Shown: positions 1 through 5,906, counted from the first letter of the stretch. The stretch is DNA of 6,368 nucleotides from Candidatus Rokuibacteriota bacterium (GCA_016188625.1 JACPHL010000336.1:1-6368); one strand, 5' to 3'. A program made the numbers and translations. The notes: a model not told the origin generated them from the sequence alone.

Positions 1-2
1 AC

Positions 3-185
3 CCCCGAAGAGCTCATGTCGCGCGTCCAGCCCCGGTCGAGACCCACCTCGACGGGCAAGCGGACCTTCCGACGGGGAGCCCGGCGCCGCTCGGGGAATT
101 CGCTGTCTTTCTCACTCGGCATTGGGACCGTTACCAACACCGCGCGACGGCCATATACGCACCCTCATTACCTCAAGGTAAATAG
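3..185 (+). other. Left-edge region without a convincing gene; weak open frame
   Basis: The first 274 bases hold no gene I can defend. One frame is open from the window edge to a TAG at 183-185 (about 60 residues, no start visible). It contains a stretch reading FAVFLTRHWDRYQHR followed by AIYAP, which faintly recalls the C-terminal end of DUF2071/YqjF-like proteins, but this is memory-based and weak. A second frame is open from position 1 up to 318 but runs into the tRNA, so its 3' part cannot be a gene. G/C at third positions is high in both frames, so composition does not decide. If anything is real here it is the C-terminal tail of a gene starting outside the window. The bases from about 150 to 215 are richer in A/T, as expected of an intergenic stretch. 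Confidence 0.12.
168..181. promoter_or_regulatory. Short dyad TTACCT-N2-AGGTAA
   Basis: The arms TTACCT (168-173) and AGGTAA (176-181) are perfect reverse complements around a 2-nt centre. They lie in a locally A/T-rich stretch between the left-edge frame and the tRNA terminator hairpin. A small regulator's operator is possible. A near-consensus -10 (CATAAT, 186-191) lies just to the right, but I see no properly spaced -35. A 14-bp dyad can occur by chance, so this is a weak call. Confidence 0.2.
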
Positions 186-230
186 CATAATCCGCCGCAT
201 GGCACAAGGAATTTCCCGCCGAGAACCGAA

Positions 231-260
231 GAACCGGAGGGCCCCGAAACCCTCCGGTTC
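231..260 (-). terminator. Stem-loop downstream of tRNA-Val, probable terminator
   Basis: An 11-bp perfect stem is formed by 231-241 and 250-260, closing an 8-nt loop (242-249). It lies 14 nt past the 3' end of the tRNA in the direction of tRNA transcription, the expected place for a terminator. On the minus strand the stem is followed by TTCGGTTCTCGG, so the T-tract is interrupted. Termination could be imperfect, or the hairpin could protect the 3' end during processing. No gene is seen immediately beyond it. Confidence 0.5.
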
Positions 261-274
261 TATGAAGCTTTTCC

Positions 275-350
275 TGGTGGACGATGCAGGACTCGAACCT
301 GCGACCTCTGGCATGTGAGGCCAGCGCTCTGCCAACTGAGCTAATCGTCC
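275..350 (-). tRNA. tRNA-Val (anticodon CAC)
   Basis: This is a complete 76-nt tRNA including an encoded 3' CCA (275-277). The acceptor arms are GGACGAT and ATCGTCC with discriminator A. The D stem is GCTC/GAGC around an AGTTGGCA loop. The anticodon stem is CTGGC/GCCAG around the loop CTCACAT, giving anticodon CAC (plus-strand 315-317), which reads GUG valine codons. The T stem is GCAGG/CCTGC around TTCGAGT. All arms pair without mismatch. It lies 58 bp past the stop codon of the sensor kinase on the same strand, so it may be reached by read-through from that gene as well as from its own promoter. No integrase or attachment-site duplication is visible next to it. Confidence 0.97.
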
Positions 351-408
351 ATGGCTTCCAATCTAACCAGTTGCCCGACGCGAGTCAAGCCCTTGGCCCC
401 CGCGGGCC

Positions 409-2499
409 TCAGGCCGCCAGGTCGCGCTCGAGGATCTGCTGGGTCACCCGGCGGACCTCCGCGGGCGCAAACGGCTTCCCCAGGCTCGGCACCCCGGTCC
501 GCTCCAGCAGGGCGCTGGTCTCGGGACTCAGCGCGTCGCCCGTGACGAAGCCGAACCGCCGGAGCATCCGGGGATAACGTGCCCCCAGCTCGCGGTAGAG
601 CCCCGGACCGTCGAGCCCCGGCATCCTGATGTCGCTCACGATCAGGTCGTAGGCCCCCTCCGCGAGCTTGGTGAGCGCCCGGACGCCGTTGGCCGCCGTC
701 TCGACCCGGTGGCCGTCGGCCGCCAGCATCTCCGCCAGCACGCCCGCCACCTCGGGCTCGTCGTCCACGACCAGGATCGTCTTCCCCTTGACGGGCAGCG
801 GCGCCTCGGCTAGCTGGGCCTCGGGGACCACCCCGCCCGGCTCCTCCACGGGCAACTCGATCCGGAAGAGGGCGCCCTGACCGGGCGAGCTCTCCACCTG
901 GATCGTTCCGCCGTGGCGCTCGACGACGCCCTGGCAGAGGGCCAGCCCCAGCCCGGTCCCCTGCCCGGGCGCCTTGGTGGTGAAGAACGGCTCGAAGATC
1001 CGCCGCTGGATCTCCGGTGGGATGCCGGGGCCCGTGTCCCTGACCTCGAGGATGGCCCGGCCCCGCGCGGGGTCGTGGCGCGTGGAGAGGGTAAGCCGGC
1101 GCGGCGAGGACGTCTCCCGCATCGCCTGATGCGCGTTGGTCGCGAGATTGACCAGGACCTGGTGGAGCTGGTGCGGGTCGGCCCAGAGCCGGGGGAGGTC
1201 CTCGGCCAGGTCCATCTCCACCTCCACGCTATCCACCCGGAGGGAGTAGGCCAGGAGCTCCACCGCCTCCTGGACGATCTGATTGAGCCGGACCTCCCCG
1301 CGCTCGGGCGGGCGCTGGCGCGCCAGGGCGAGGAAGTTCCGCACGATGCGCGCGCACCGCTCCGCCGACTGGGCGATCTTCTCGGCCCGCTGCCCCAGCG
1401 GCCCGCCCCCGACCACCTGGCGAAGCAGCGCGGTCTGGCCGACGACGACCGAGAGCGGGTTGTTCAGCTCGTGGGCCACCCCGGCCAGGAGCTGCCCCAT
1501 CGCCGAGAGCTTCTCGGCCTGGAGCATCTGCTGCTGGGCCTCGGTCAGCCGGAGCTGCTGGGCCTCGACCACCTGCTGGAGCCTCCGGGCCGAGCGCCGG
1601 GCCTCCTCCAGCAGGCGGGCGTTGTCCACCGCGTAGGCGATGTAGGTGATGAGGGTATTCAGGAACTGGAGATCCGTGGTACTGAAGGGGCGGGCCTCGG
1701 CCCCCACCACGCCGGCCTTCTTGGCCAGGTTGACCACGCCGATGACCCGCTCCCCCGCGCGCACGGGCAGGGAGATGAACGAGCGGCTGCCGTACCGGAG
1801 ATCGTTGGAGCGGGCGAACCGCGGGTCCGTCTCGATATCGTCCACCAGGACCGGCTCCCCGATCTCCGCCACCTTCCCCGCGATCCCCTCGCCCACCTTC
1901 ACCTCGCTGTTTGCGACGACATCCTCCGGCAACCCGTGGGCCACGGCGATCCGGAGGGTCTGCCGCTCCTCGTCCAGGAGCATGATCGAGCCGATGCTCG
2001 CCCTGACGGTGCGCATCGTCCGATCCAGGACCAGCCCGAGGAGATCCTGGATCCTGGGGATCTTCGCCGCCACCTCGGCCATCTCGTTCAGCGTGCCGAG
2101 CTTGAAGACCAGATCCTCAAGGCGCTCGGTGGAGGTCCTGAGGTCCTCGACCATCCGGCCGAGGGCCGCGGCGAGCTGGCCGACCTCGGTGACGGGGCCG
2201 AGGCCCGGCACCGTGAGCGCCTCGGCGGTGAGCGGCTTCGCCACATGCTCTTCGGGGGCGCCCAGGGCCCGGGCGAGCGTGGAGACCTGACCGACGAGCC
2301 GCTGAGAGAGGATGAACCCCAGGAGCGAGACCAGGATGGCCACCAGCAGCCCGCCCTGGATGATCGTCTCCTTGAGCAGATCGTAGCGCACGAGCAGGAA
2401 CACGAACACCAGCAGAGGGAGCGCCGCGCTCATGGCAAAGATGGTCGCGGACGCCTCCCGGAGGCTCAGGCATCTCGAGAACAGGGATCCGAGCTTCAT
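409..2499 (-). CDS. Membrane-anchored GAF hybrid sensor histidine kinase with C-terminal receiver
   Basis: A 696-residue hybrid two-component kinase of the inner membrane. Two closely spaced hydrophobic helices (about residues 18-38 and 47-66) leave almost no periplasmic loop. A HAMP-like linker follows (to about 125, with [13 protein letters not shown]), then a GAF domain (about 150-295) as the likely cytoplasmic sensor. A Q/E-rich coiled coil (295-330) leads to HisKA with phospho-acceptor H343 in [11 protein letters not shown]. The HATPase_c domain has an N box ([11 protein letters not shown]451/N455), G1 (DTGPGIP, 488-494), F box (FEPFFTTK) and G2 (GTGLGL). A receiver domain (574-690) has acidic D579/D580, phospho-acceptor D623 (SDIRMPG), T653 and K675. 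All catalytic residues are present. The ATG at 2499 is preferred because GGAGGAGGAG ends 2 nt before it; the frame opens further upstream (to 2790), but that part is proline/arginine-rich and overlaps the next gene. The signal and the downstream output partner are unknown. No DNA-binding domain is attached, so phosphate probably passes to another protein. Confidence 0.94.
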   Translation of the reverse strand: MKLGSLFSRCLSLREASATIFAMSAALPLLVFVFLLVRYDLLKETIIQGGLLVAILVSLLGFILSQRLVGQVSTLARALGAPEEHVAKPLTAEALTVPGLGPVTEVGQLAAALGRMVEDLRTSTERLEDLVFKLGTLNEMAEVAAKIPRIQDLLGLVLDRTMRTVRASIGSIMLLDEERQTLRIAVAHGLPEDVVANSEVKVGEGIAGKVAEIGEPVLVDDIETDPRFARSNDLRYGSRSFISLPVRAGERVIGVVNLAKKAGVVGAEARPFSTTDLQFLNTLITYIAYAVDNARLLEEARRSARRLQQVVEAQQLRLTEAQQQMLQAEKLSAMGQLLAGVAHELNNPLSVVVGQTALLRQVVGGGPLGQRAEKIAQSAERCARIVRNFLALARQRPPERGEVRLNQIVQEAVELLAYSLRVDSVEVEMDLAEDLPRLWADPHQLHQVLVNLATNAHQAMRETSSPRRLTLSTRHDPARGRAILEVRDTGPGIPPEIQRRIFEPFFTTKAPGQGTGLGLALCQGVVERHGGTIQVESSPGQGALFRIELPVEEPGGVVPEAQLAEAPLPVKGKTILVVDDEPEVAGVLAEMLAADGHRVETAANGVRALTKLAEGAYDLIVSDIRMPGLDGPGLYRELGARYPRMLRRFGFVTGDALSPETSALLERTGVPSLGKPFAPAEVRRVTQQILERDLAA

Positions 2500-2654
2500 G
2501 GCTCCTCCTCCATATACCTCATTAATGTTATCGCGGGACCGGATGTAAGCATCGCAACGGATCTCTGCAGGGAGGATGCCAGAGGGAACCTCAGAGGGAT
2601 CTCTTATAAACCGGAAGGTTAGCTCAAGGCGGACGGCGAGGGGCGACGAGCAGG

Positions 2655-2689
2655 TGCCAGGGTGGCACCCCAGTCGTGCCATCCTGGCA
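2655..2689. promoter_or_regulatory. Tandem dyad TGCCA-N3-TGGCA, two copies 22 bp apart (operator or stem-loop)
   Basis: Two short dyads sit side by side: TGCCA-GGG-TGGCA (2655-2667) and TGCCA-TCC-TGGCA (2677-2689). Their start-to-start spacing is 22 bp, two helical turns, so a dimeric regulator could bind both on one DNA face. The two also form one large inverted repeat with 14-bp arms (2655-2668 and 2676-2689, one mismatch) and a 7-nt centre. The element lies 16 nt past the stop codon of the Mut7-C gene and about 155 bp upstream of the kinase start. As an RNA hairpin it could end the Mut7-C transcript, but no T-tract follows on the minus strand (CCTGCTCGTC). I favour a regulator-binding site controlling the kinase, with the terminator as the alternative. 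Confidence 0.45.
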
Positions 2690-2705
2690 TGGCTGGAGAG
2701 ACTGG

Positions 2706-3170
2706 CTATCGAGGCGGGTCCTCGACGAGGGGGCGGAGGCGGGCGAGGATCCGGTCGGCGTGGCTCCCCGGCCAGAAGACCTTCCCGCACCCGGGACAGC
2801 CGTAGAACTCCGACTGGGTCTCCAGGGTGTAGGCCGGAACCAGCCCCACGACCTCCTCCCGCGCGCGGGCCTCGAGGGGGGTGTTGCAGTCGAGGCAGCG
2901 GCTCAGGAGCTCGCCCCCGGAGGGGCCGAGGGCGGCCACGACCTCGCGGAGCTGGGCGTCGAGCCCCTCGGTCTGGATCAGGAGACCCTGCGCCCGCGCC
3001 GTCCGGGCGAGCCGCGTGTCGCGGGTCAGCAGGACGCGCCCTTCCTGGCGCGCGATCCGGAGGAGCTCGACGTCACGGGCGTGGCGGAGATAGACGGTGT
3101 CGTAGCCCAGGGCCCGGAGCCAGCGGGCCAGCCTCCCCAGCATGGAATCCACCACGAAGCGCGCGCTCAC
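2706..3170 (-). CDS. Mut7-C family PIN-like RNase-domain protein with zinc ribbon
   Basis: A 154-residue soluble protein matching the Mut7-C family (formerly DUF82): a PIN-like nuclease half followed by a zinc ribbon. The N-terminus FVVDSMLGRLARWLRALGYD carries the hallmark Asp (D8) and the LGRLARWLR signature. The second acidic motif is LLTRD (D51). The zinc ribbon uses C92-x2-C95 (RCLDC) and C125-x2-C128 (GCPGC). Family members are predicted metal-dependent RNases, but bacterial stand-alone copies have little direct functional work, so no substrate is claimed. The start is GTG at 3170, chosen because the ATG at codon 10 would cut off the conserved D8; the Shine-Dalgarno is poor. The gene is divergent from the dihydroorotate dehydrogenase (48 bp between starts) and ends 16 nt before the tandem dyad. 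Confidence 0.88.
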   Translation of the reverse strand: MSARFVVDSMLGRLARWLRALGYDTVYLRHARDVELLRIARQEGRVLLTRDTRLARTARAQGLLIQTEGLDAQLREVVAALGPSGGELLSRCLDCNTPLEARAREEVVGLVPAYTLETQSEFYGCPGCGKVFWPGSHADRILARLRPLVEDPPR

Positions 3171-3218
3171 CGGGTTGCGCCCCTTCGGGGCCTATTGTAT
3201 CCTGACCCGAGGCCCGCC

Positions 3219-4253
3219 ATGCCTTCTGCCCTGATCGATCGGGTCTACGCGCTCTTCTACGGCGGGCTTCTCTCCCGCCTCCCCGAGGCCCGGGCGGTCC
3301 GACTCGGCCAGGCCCTCCTCCGCCTCCTCCCCGTCGAGGGGATCCCGGCCTTCCGGCGCGAGGACCCGCGGCTCGCCGTCACGCTCGGCGGGGTTCGGCT
3401 CCCGAACCCCGTGATCCTCTCCTCGATGTACTACGACCTCCGGATCCTCGGGAAGGCGCTGGCCCTCGGGTTCGGCGCGGTAACGACCAAGAGCATCACC
3501 CCGGCCCCGCGCCCCGGCCACCCCGAGCCCACCCTCGTCCGCCGGTCGAGCGCCCTCGGGCCCGGCTTCGTGAACTGCAACGGCTTCAAGAACCCCGGGC
3601 TCGCGGCCTACCGCGACGCCCTCGCGGGCTTCCGGCGGACCCGCCCGCTCATCGTAAGCGTGGCGGGGGAGTCCGTCGAGGAGTACCGGGCGATGGTGGA
3701 GGGGCTCGAGCGGTACGCGGACCTGGTGGAGGTGAATATCTCCTCCCCCAACACCCGGCTGGTCTACCAGCTCTCGGCCTCGCCGGAGCGGGTCCGGGGG
3801 CTCCTGAAGGAGGTCCGGGCGACGACGACGAGACCGCTGGTCGTGAAGCTCTCGCCCGACTACCTGGAGGAGAACTTCCGCGCCATCGTCCCCGCGGCGC
3901 TCGAGGTGGGGGTCGAGGCCGTGAACTTCGGGAACACGCGCCGGGTGGAGGAGCCCGGGCTCTCCCAGGGGGCCGGGGGGCTCTCGGGGCCGGAGCTGTT
4001 CGAGACGGTCCTCGAGACGGTTCGGCGCCTCCGCGAGACCTTCGGGCAGGGGTTAGGGCTGATCGCGACCGGGGGGATCGACTCGCCGGCCAAGGCCCTC
4101 CGGGCCCTGGAGGCCGGGGCGGACGCGGTCGGCTACTTCACCGGGTTCGTCACCCGCGGCCCCGGCCTGGCCCGCCGGATCCTTGACGCCCTCCTCGAGA
4201 CCGTGGACCACCGCGGCCTCCCGGGCGTCTCGGCCCTCCGCGCCGCGCACTGA
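3219..4253 (+). CDS. pyrD: Dihydroorotate dehydrogenase, probably class 2 (quinone-linked)
   Basis: A 344-residue FMN TIM-barrel enzyme of the dihydroorotate dehydrogenase family, which oxidises dihydroorotate to orotate in pyrimidine synthesis. The N-terminal 40 residues (LIDRVYALFYGGLLSRLPEA and onward) resemble the amphipathic helices with which class 2 enzymes touch the membrane and quinone. Recognisable motifs are TTKSITPAPRPGHPEP with FMN Lys K91, NISSPNT (173-179) with the class 2-type catalytic Ser at S176, VVKLSPD (K210), the phosphate-binding ATGGI (283-287) and YFTGFVTRGPG. Two stretches look more like class 1B enzymes: the K-S-I-T-x-x-P-R-x-G loop and the NGFKNPG segment. Class 2 is therefore likely but not certain, and a non-pyrimidine paralogue is conceivable. 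No other pyr gene is in the window. The ATG at 3219 has GAGG 6 nt upstream; the frame stays open further upstream only as antisense of the Mut7-C gene. Confidence 0.85.
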   Translation: MPSALIDRVYALFYGGLLSRLPEARAVRLGQALLRLLPVEGIPAFRREDPRLAVTLGGVRLPNPVILSSMYYDLRILGKALALGFGAVTTKSITPAPRPGHPEPTLVRRSSALGPGFVNCNGFKNPGLAAYRDALAGFRRTRPLIVSVAGESVEEYRAMVEGLERYADLVEVNISSPNTRLVYQLSASPERVRGLLKEVRATTTRPLVVKLSPDYLEENFRAIVPAALEVGVEAVNFGNTRRVEEPGLSQGAGGLSGPELFETVLETVRRLRETFGQGLGLIATGGIDSPAKALRALEAGADAVGYFTGFVTRGPGLARRILDALLETVDHRGLPGVSALRAAH

Positions 4254-4292
4254 GCCGCCGCTCGATGTCCGGGCGAGGGGTCTGCCGGCTCC

Positions 4293-4514
4293 CTATGCTC
4301 GCAGATCCTGACGCTGGACCTCGTACTCCTCGCGGCTGAGCTCCCCCCTGGTGTAGCGCCGCTTCAGGATCTCAAGCGGCTCATCGGCCTTCTCCCCTCG
4401 GACGCCCGTGGTGACCAGCCAGTGGATCGTCAGGATGATGGGCACGAGGACCATGCTCCCGAAGACGAGCATCAGGGCCGTGGTGCCCCACGCCCCCCAC
4501 ATCCAGTGCAGCAT
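4293..4514 (-). CDS. Small one-helix membrane protein with SHOCT domain, nirK partner
   Basis: A 73-residue protein. The N-terminal half is one hydrophobic helix (about residues 9-34, ALMLVFGSMVLVPIILTIHW) preceded by the Trp-rich start MLHWMWG. The C-terminal half is a SHOCT motif: EPLEILKRRYTRGELSREEY (45-64), followed by a short tail. SHOCT segments occur at the ends of many small membrane proteins and are thought to help assembly; their exact job is not settled. It starts 17 nt after the nirK stop codon, with AGGGGG 7 nt before the ATG, so the two are very likely co-transcribed and the small protein may help anchor or assemble the nitrite reductase or a nearby electron donor (inference). 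The gene faces the dihydroorotate dehydrogenase gene convergently with only 39 bp between them, and no clear terminator is seen there. Confidence 0.85.
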   Translation of the reverse strand: MLHWMWGAWGTTALMLVFGSMVLVPIILTIHWLVTTGVRGEKADEPLEILKRRYTRGELSREEYEVQRQDLRA

Positions 4515-4531
4515 GGCAACCCCCTCTCGGC

Positions 4532-5545
4532 CTACGGCCGGGGCGCGAAGATCCCGGGGGCGTCGGGGCCGGTGACGACCAGCTCGGCCATCGCGCCCTT
4601 CTCGACCGCCCGGAAGATGCTGTGGTCCACGAGCCGGTAGGTCCCCGGCACCTCCACGCGGAACTCCACGATCGCCGCGCCGCCCGCCGGGATGAGCGTC
4701 GTCTGGACGTTCCGCTGGGGGCCGCTGCCCACCGCGCCCTCGGGGTACACGGCGTCGAAGATCTCCCCGATCACGTGGAAGGAGGAGACCAGGTTGGGGC
4801 CGCCGTTGCCGACGTAGAGCCGGACGGTCTCGCCGACCTTGGCCTGGAGGGCCCGCTCCCCTTCCAGCGCGCCGACCCGGCCGTTGAAGACGACGTAGTC
4901 CGGCTGCTCGGCCCGGGCCTTCTCGTACGAGAAGAGACGGAGCGCGCCGGCCCCGGCCATCGTGTAGAACTCCCCCTGCATGACGTAGTACTCGCGGTCC
5001 ACCGGCGGCAGCCCCCCCTCGGGCTCGACCAGGATCAGCCCGTACATCCCGTTGGCGACGTGGGCCCCGATGTGCGGGGTCGCGCAGTGGTAGACGTAGA
5101 GGCCGGGGTTGAGGGCCTTCCAGGTGAAGCCGCCGGTCTGGCCCGGCCCCACCTGGGTGGCCACCGCGCCGCCGCCCGGCCCGGTCACCGCGTGGAGGTC
5201 GATGGAGTGGGGGAACTCGCTGTCCGCCCGGTTGGTGAGCTGCAGCTCGATGGTGTCGCCGACCCGGACCCGGATGAACGGGCCGGGGACCGAGCCGTCG
5301 AAGGTCCAGAAGCGGTACTCGGCGTCGTCGGCCAGCCGCCCCCGGACCTCGACCGTCTCCAGCTCTACCAGCACGGTCGCCGGAGCGGTTCGCGCGATCG
5401 GCGGCGGGACCGCCGGCGGCGCCGTGAGCGCCGCGGGGACGGGCTCGGACGGCGGGAGCGGACGGGCGCCGGTGAGGGTCAGGAACGCCCCCGCGCCGGC
5501 CAGGGCGAAAGCGAGCACGGTCAGTCGGAGCCAGCGGCTCTTCAT
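4532..5545 (-). CDS. nirK: Copper-containing nitrite reductase, class II (AniA-like)
   Basis: A 337-residue periplasmic two-cupredoxin-domain enzyme reducing nitrite to nitric oxide, full length for the family. After a hydrophobic signal or anchor (about 1-28, no lipobox Cys) comes an Ala/Pro linker (29-55). The type 1 copper ligands are H113 (FPHS), C154, H162 and M167 in [18 protein letters not shown]. The type 2 ligands are H118, H153 and H308 (VDHS). The catalytic Asp is D116 (HSIDLH) and the second catalytic His is H257 (SSFHVIG). Eight residues between C154 and H162, plus [12 protein letters not shown] and [10 protein letters not shown], match the AniA-type class II enzymes rather than the Alcaligenes-type class I. 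No haem or extra cupredoxin domain is fused. The ATG at 5545 has AAAGGAG 6 nt upstream. It heads an operon with the SHOCT gene. A sigma-54 promoter match lies about 100 bp upstream, suggesting control by an enhancer-binding activator, perhaps NO-responsive (inference). Confidence 0.96.
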   Translation of the reverse strand: MKSRWLRLTVLAFALAGAGAFLTLTGARPLPPSEPVPAALTAPPAVPPPIARTAPATVLVELETVEVRGRLADDAEYRFWTFDGSVPGPFIRVRVGDTIELQLTNRADSEFPHSIDLHAVTGPGGGAVATQVGPGQTGGFTWKALNPGLYVYHCATPHIGAHVANGMYGLILVEPEGGLPPVDREYYVMQGEFYTMAGAGALRLFSYEKARAEQPDYVVFNGRVGALEGERALQAKVGETVRLYVGNGGPNLVSSFHVIGEIFDAVYPEGAVGSGPQRNVQTTLIPAGGAAIVEFRVEVPGTYRLVDHSIFRAVEKGAMAELVVTGPDAPGIFAPRP

Positions 5546-5646
5546 CGGTTTCTCCTTTACGGTGTTGGCCTTCGGGGTCGCCTCGCGCTACCCCTGGGCG
5601 CTGGGTGATCCCCGGAAAACATTGTCGAATTCCTTGTGAAAGAAGG

Positions 5647-5662
5647 TGCAAGCTCCTTGCCA
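5647..5662 (-). promoter_or_regulatory. Sigma-54 (-24/-12) promoter of nirK
   Basis: Read on the minus strand from 5662 the sequence is TGGCAAG-GAGC-TTGCA, against the sigma-54 consensus TGGCACG-N4-TTGCW. Eleven of the twelve informative positions match, and the essential GG (5661-5660) and GC (5649-5648) are exactly 12 bp apart. The predicted transcript start is near 5636, giving a nirK leader of about 90 nt. Sigma-54 promoters need an AAA+ activator bound upstream, and symmetric sites are found at suitable distances (5737-5758 and 5798-5852). The core GCAAG-CTC-CTTGC is also a small palindrome, so a repressor site is an alternative reading. Confidence 0.62.
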
Positions 5663-5736
5663 ACCCGGACCGGAGAGGCAAGTCACCTTAGATAATGGAT
5701 AATCTCAGTCTGCCGAGGACCGGGCTCCTGGCGAGA

Positions 5737-5758
5737 AGTGGGGCACCCCTGCCCCACT
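5737..5758. promoter_or_regulatory. 22-bp dyad, candidate activator site for nirK
   Basis: Arms AGTGGGGCA (5737-5745) and TGCCCCACT (5750-5758) are perfect 9-bp reverse complements around CCCC. The centre lies about 112 bp upstream of the predicted nirK transcript start, the usual distance for an enhancer-binding protein of the sigma-54 system. The sequence does not match the NtrC (TGCACC...GGTGCA) or NorR patterns I know, so the binding protein is unnamed. In RNA it would form a stable hairpin, and a terminator for an unseen transcript is a weaker alternative since no T-tract follows on either strand. Confidence 0.4.
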
Positions 5759-5797
5759 GTCCCCCCCTATGGGCCAGGAAGATGCCCGACGGCACTC

Positions 5798-5852
5798 TTC
5801 GCCTTTCTGGAAGGATAAATCTGGTTGATTTTCGCCTTCCAGGAAGGCTAAA
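5798..5852. repeat. Two 22-bp dyadic direct repeats 33 bp apart, candidate enhancer sites
   Basis: Copy 1 (5798-5819) and copy 2 (5831-5852) agree at 19 of 22 positions, starting TTCGCCTT and ending in TAAA. Each is itself symmetric: copy 2 contains the perfect 15-bp dyad GCCTTCC-A-GGAAGGC (5834-5848), and copy 1 a slightly degenerate version. Their centres (5808 and 5841) are 33 bp apart, about three helical turns. A half-copy CCAGGAAG (5774-5781) lies a further 32 bp towards nirK, and a left half CCTTCC is at 5871-5876. Tandem sites about 32 bp apart are known for NtrC at glnAp2. The copies sit about 170 and 205 bp upstream of the predicted nirK start, and 35-70 bp upstream of the higB -35, so either operon could be the target. 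Confidence 0.5.
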
Positions 5853-5876
5853 AGGCCCCCCGGGGAAAAACCTTCC

Positions 5877-5905
5877 TTGCGATAGCATGATATCCGTGAT
5901 ATCGT
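5877..5905 (+). promoter_or_regulatory. Candidate promoter of higBA
   Basis: A -35-like TTGCGA (5877-5882) and a -10-like TATCGT (5900-5905) are separated by 17 bp, each matching the sigma-70 consensus at four of six positions. A start 6-7 nt downstream falls on or beside the higB ATG at 5912, so the transcript would be leaderless. The -10 lies inside the GATATC dyad, as expected for an autoregulated toxin-antitoxin promoter. Confidence 0.35.
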
Positions 5906-5906
5906 G
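5886..5906. promoter_or_regulatory. Candidate HigA operator (GATATC-CGT-GATATC dyad)
   Basis: Two GATATC hexamers (5889-5894 and 5898-5903) flank CGT. With the outer bases the arms extend to 9 bp (CATGATATC and GATATCGTG, one G/T mismatch). The site covers the spacer and -10 of the candidate higBA promoter and ends 5 bp before the higB start. HigA antitoxins of the XRE type normally repress their own operon through such a palindrome. The assignment rests on position and symmetry alone. Confidence 0.45.

Noticed and set aside
913-2622. 569-codon open frame on the plus strand
   Set aside because: It is antisense to the complete, motif-rich sensor kinase. Its translation is low-complexity (Arg/Gly/Leu/Pro/His) with no recognisable domain, as GC-rich third positions readily produce.
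2663-2680. Second sigma-54-like element (TGGCAC...GTGCC) upstream of the kinase
   Set aside because: The GG-to-GC spacing is two bases too long for a -24/-12 promoter; the symmetry is better explained by the tandem dyad.
2500-2790. N-terminal extension of the kinase (frame open to 2790)
   Set aside because: It would overlap the Mut7-C gene and the tandem dyad. The extension is Pro/Arg-rich, and the ATG at 2499 has an excellent ribosome-binding site.
2676-3218. N-terminal extension of the dihydroorotate dehydrogenase
   Set aside because: This part is the exact antisense of the Mut7-C gene and has no family similarity; the family N-terminus begins at 3219.
4252-4291. Terminator between the convergent dihydroorotate dehydrogenase and SHOCT genes
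   Set aside because: Only a 6-bp stem (GAGCCG with CGGCTC) around a 28-nt loop, and no T-tract on either strand.
4622-5608. 328-codon plus-strand frame
   Set aside because: Antisense to nirK, compositionally biased, with no domain and no ribosome-binding site noted.
4293-5681. Single 462-codon minus-strand frame spanning nirK and the SHOCT gene
   Set aside because: Only its last 73 codons are the SHOCT protein. The rest is a shifted reading of nirK rich in Arg/Gly/Pro. It is not a fusion gene.
5798-5852. CRISPR-like repeats
   Set aside because: Only two diverged copies with an 11-bp gap; far too short and too few, and no cas gene is present.
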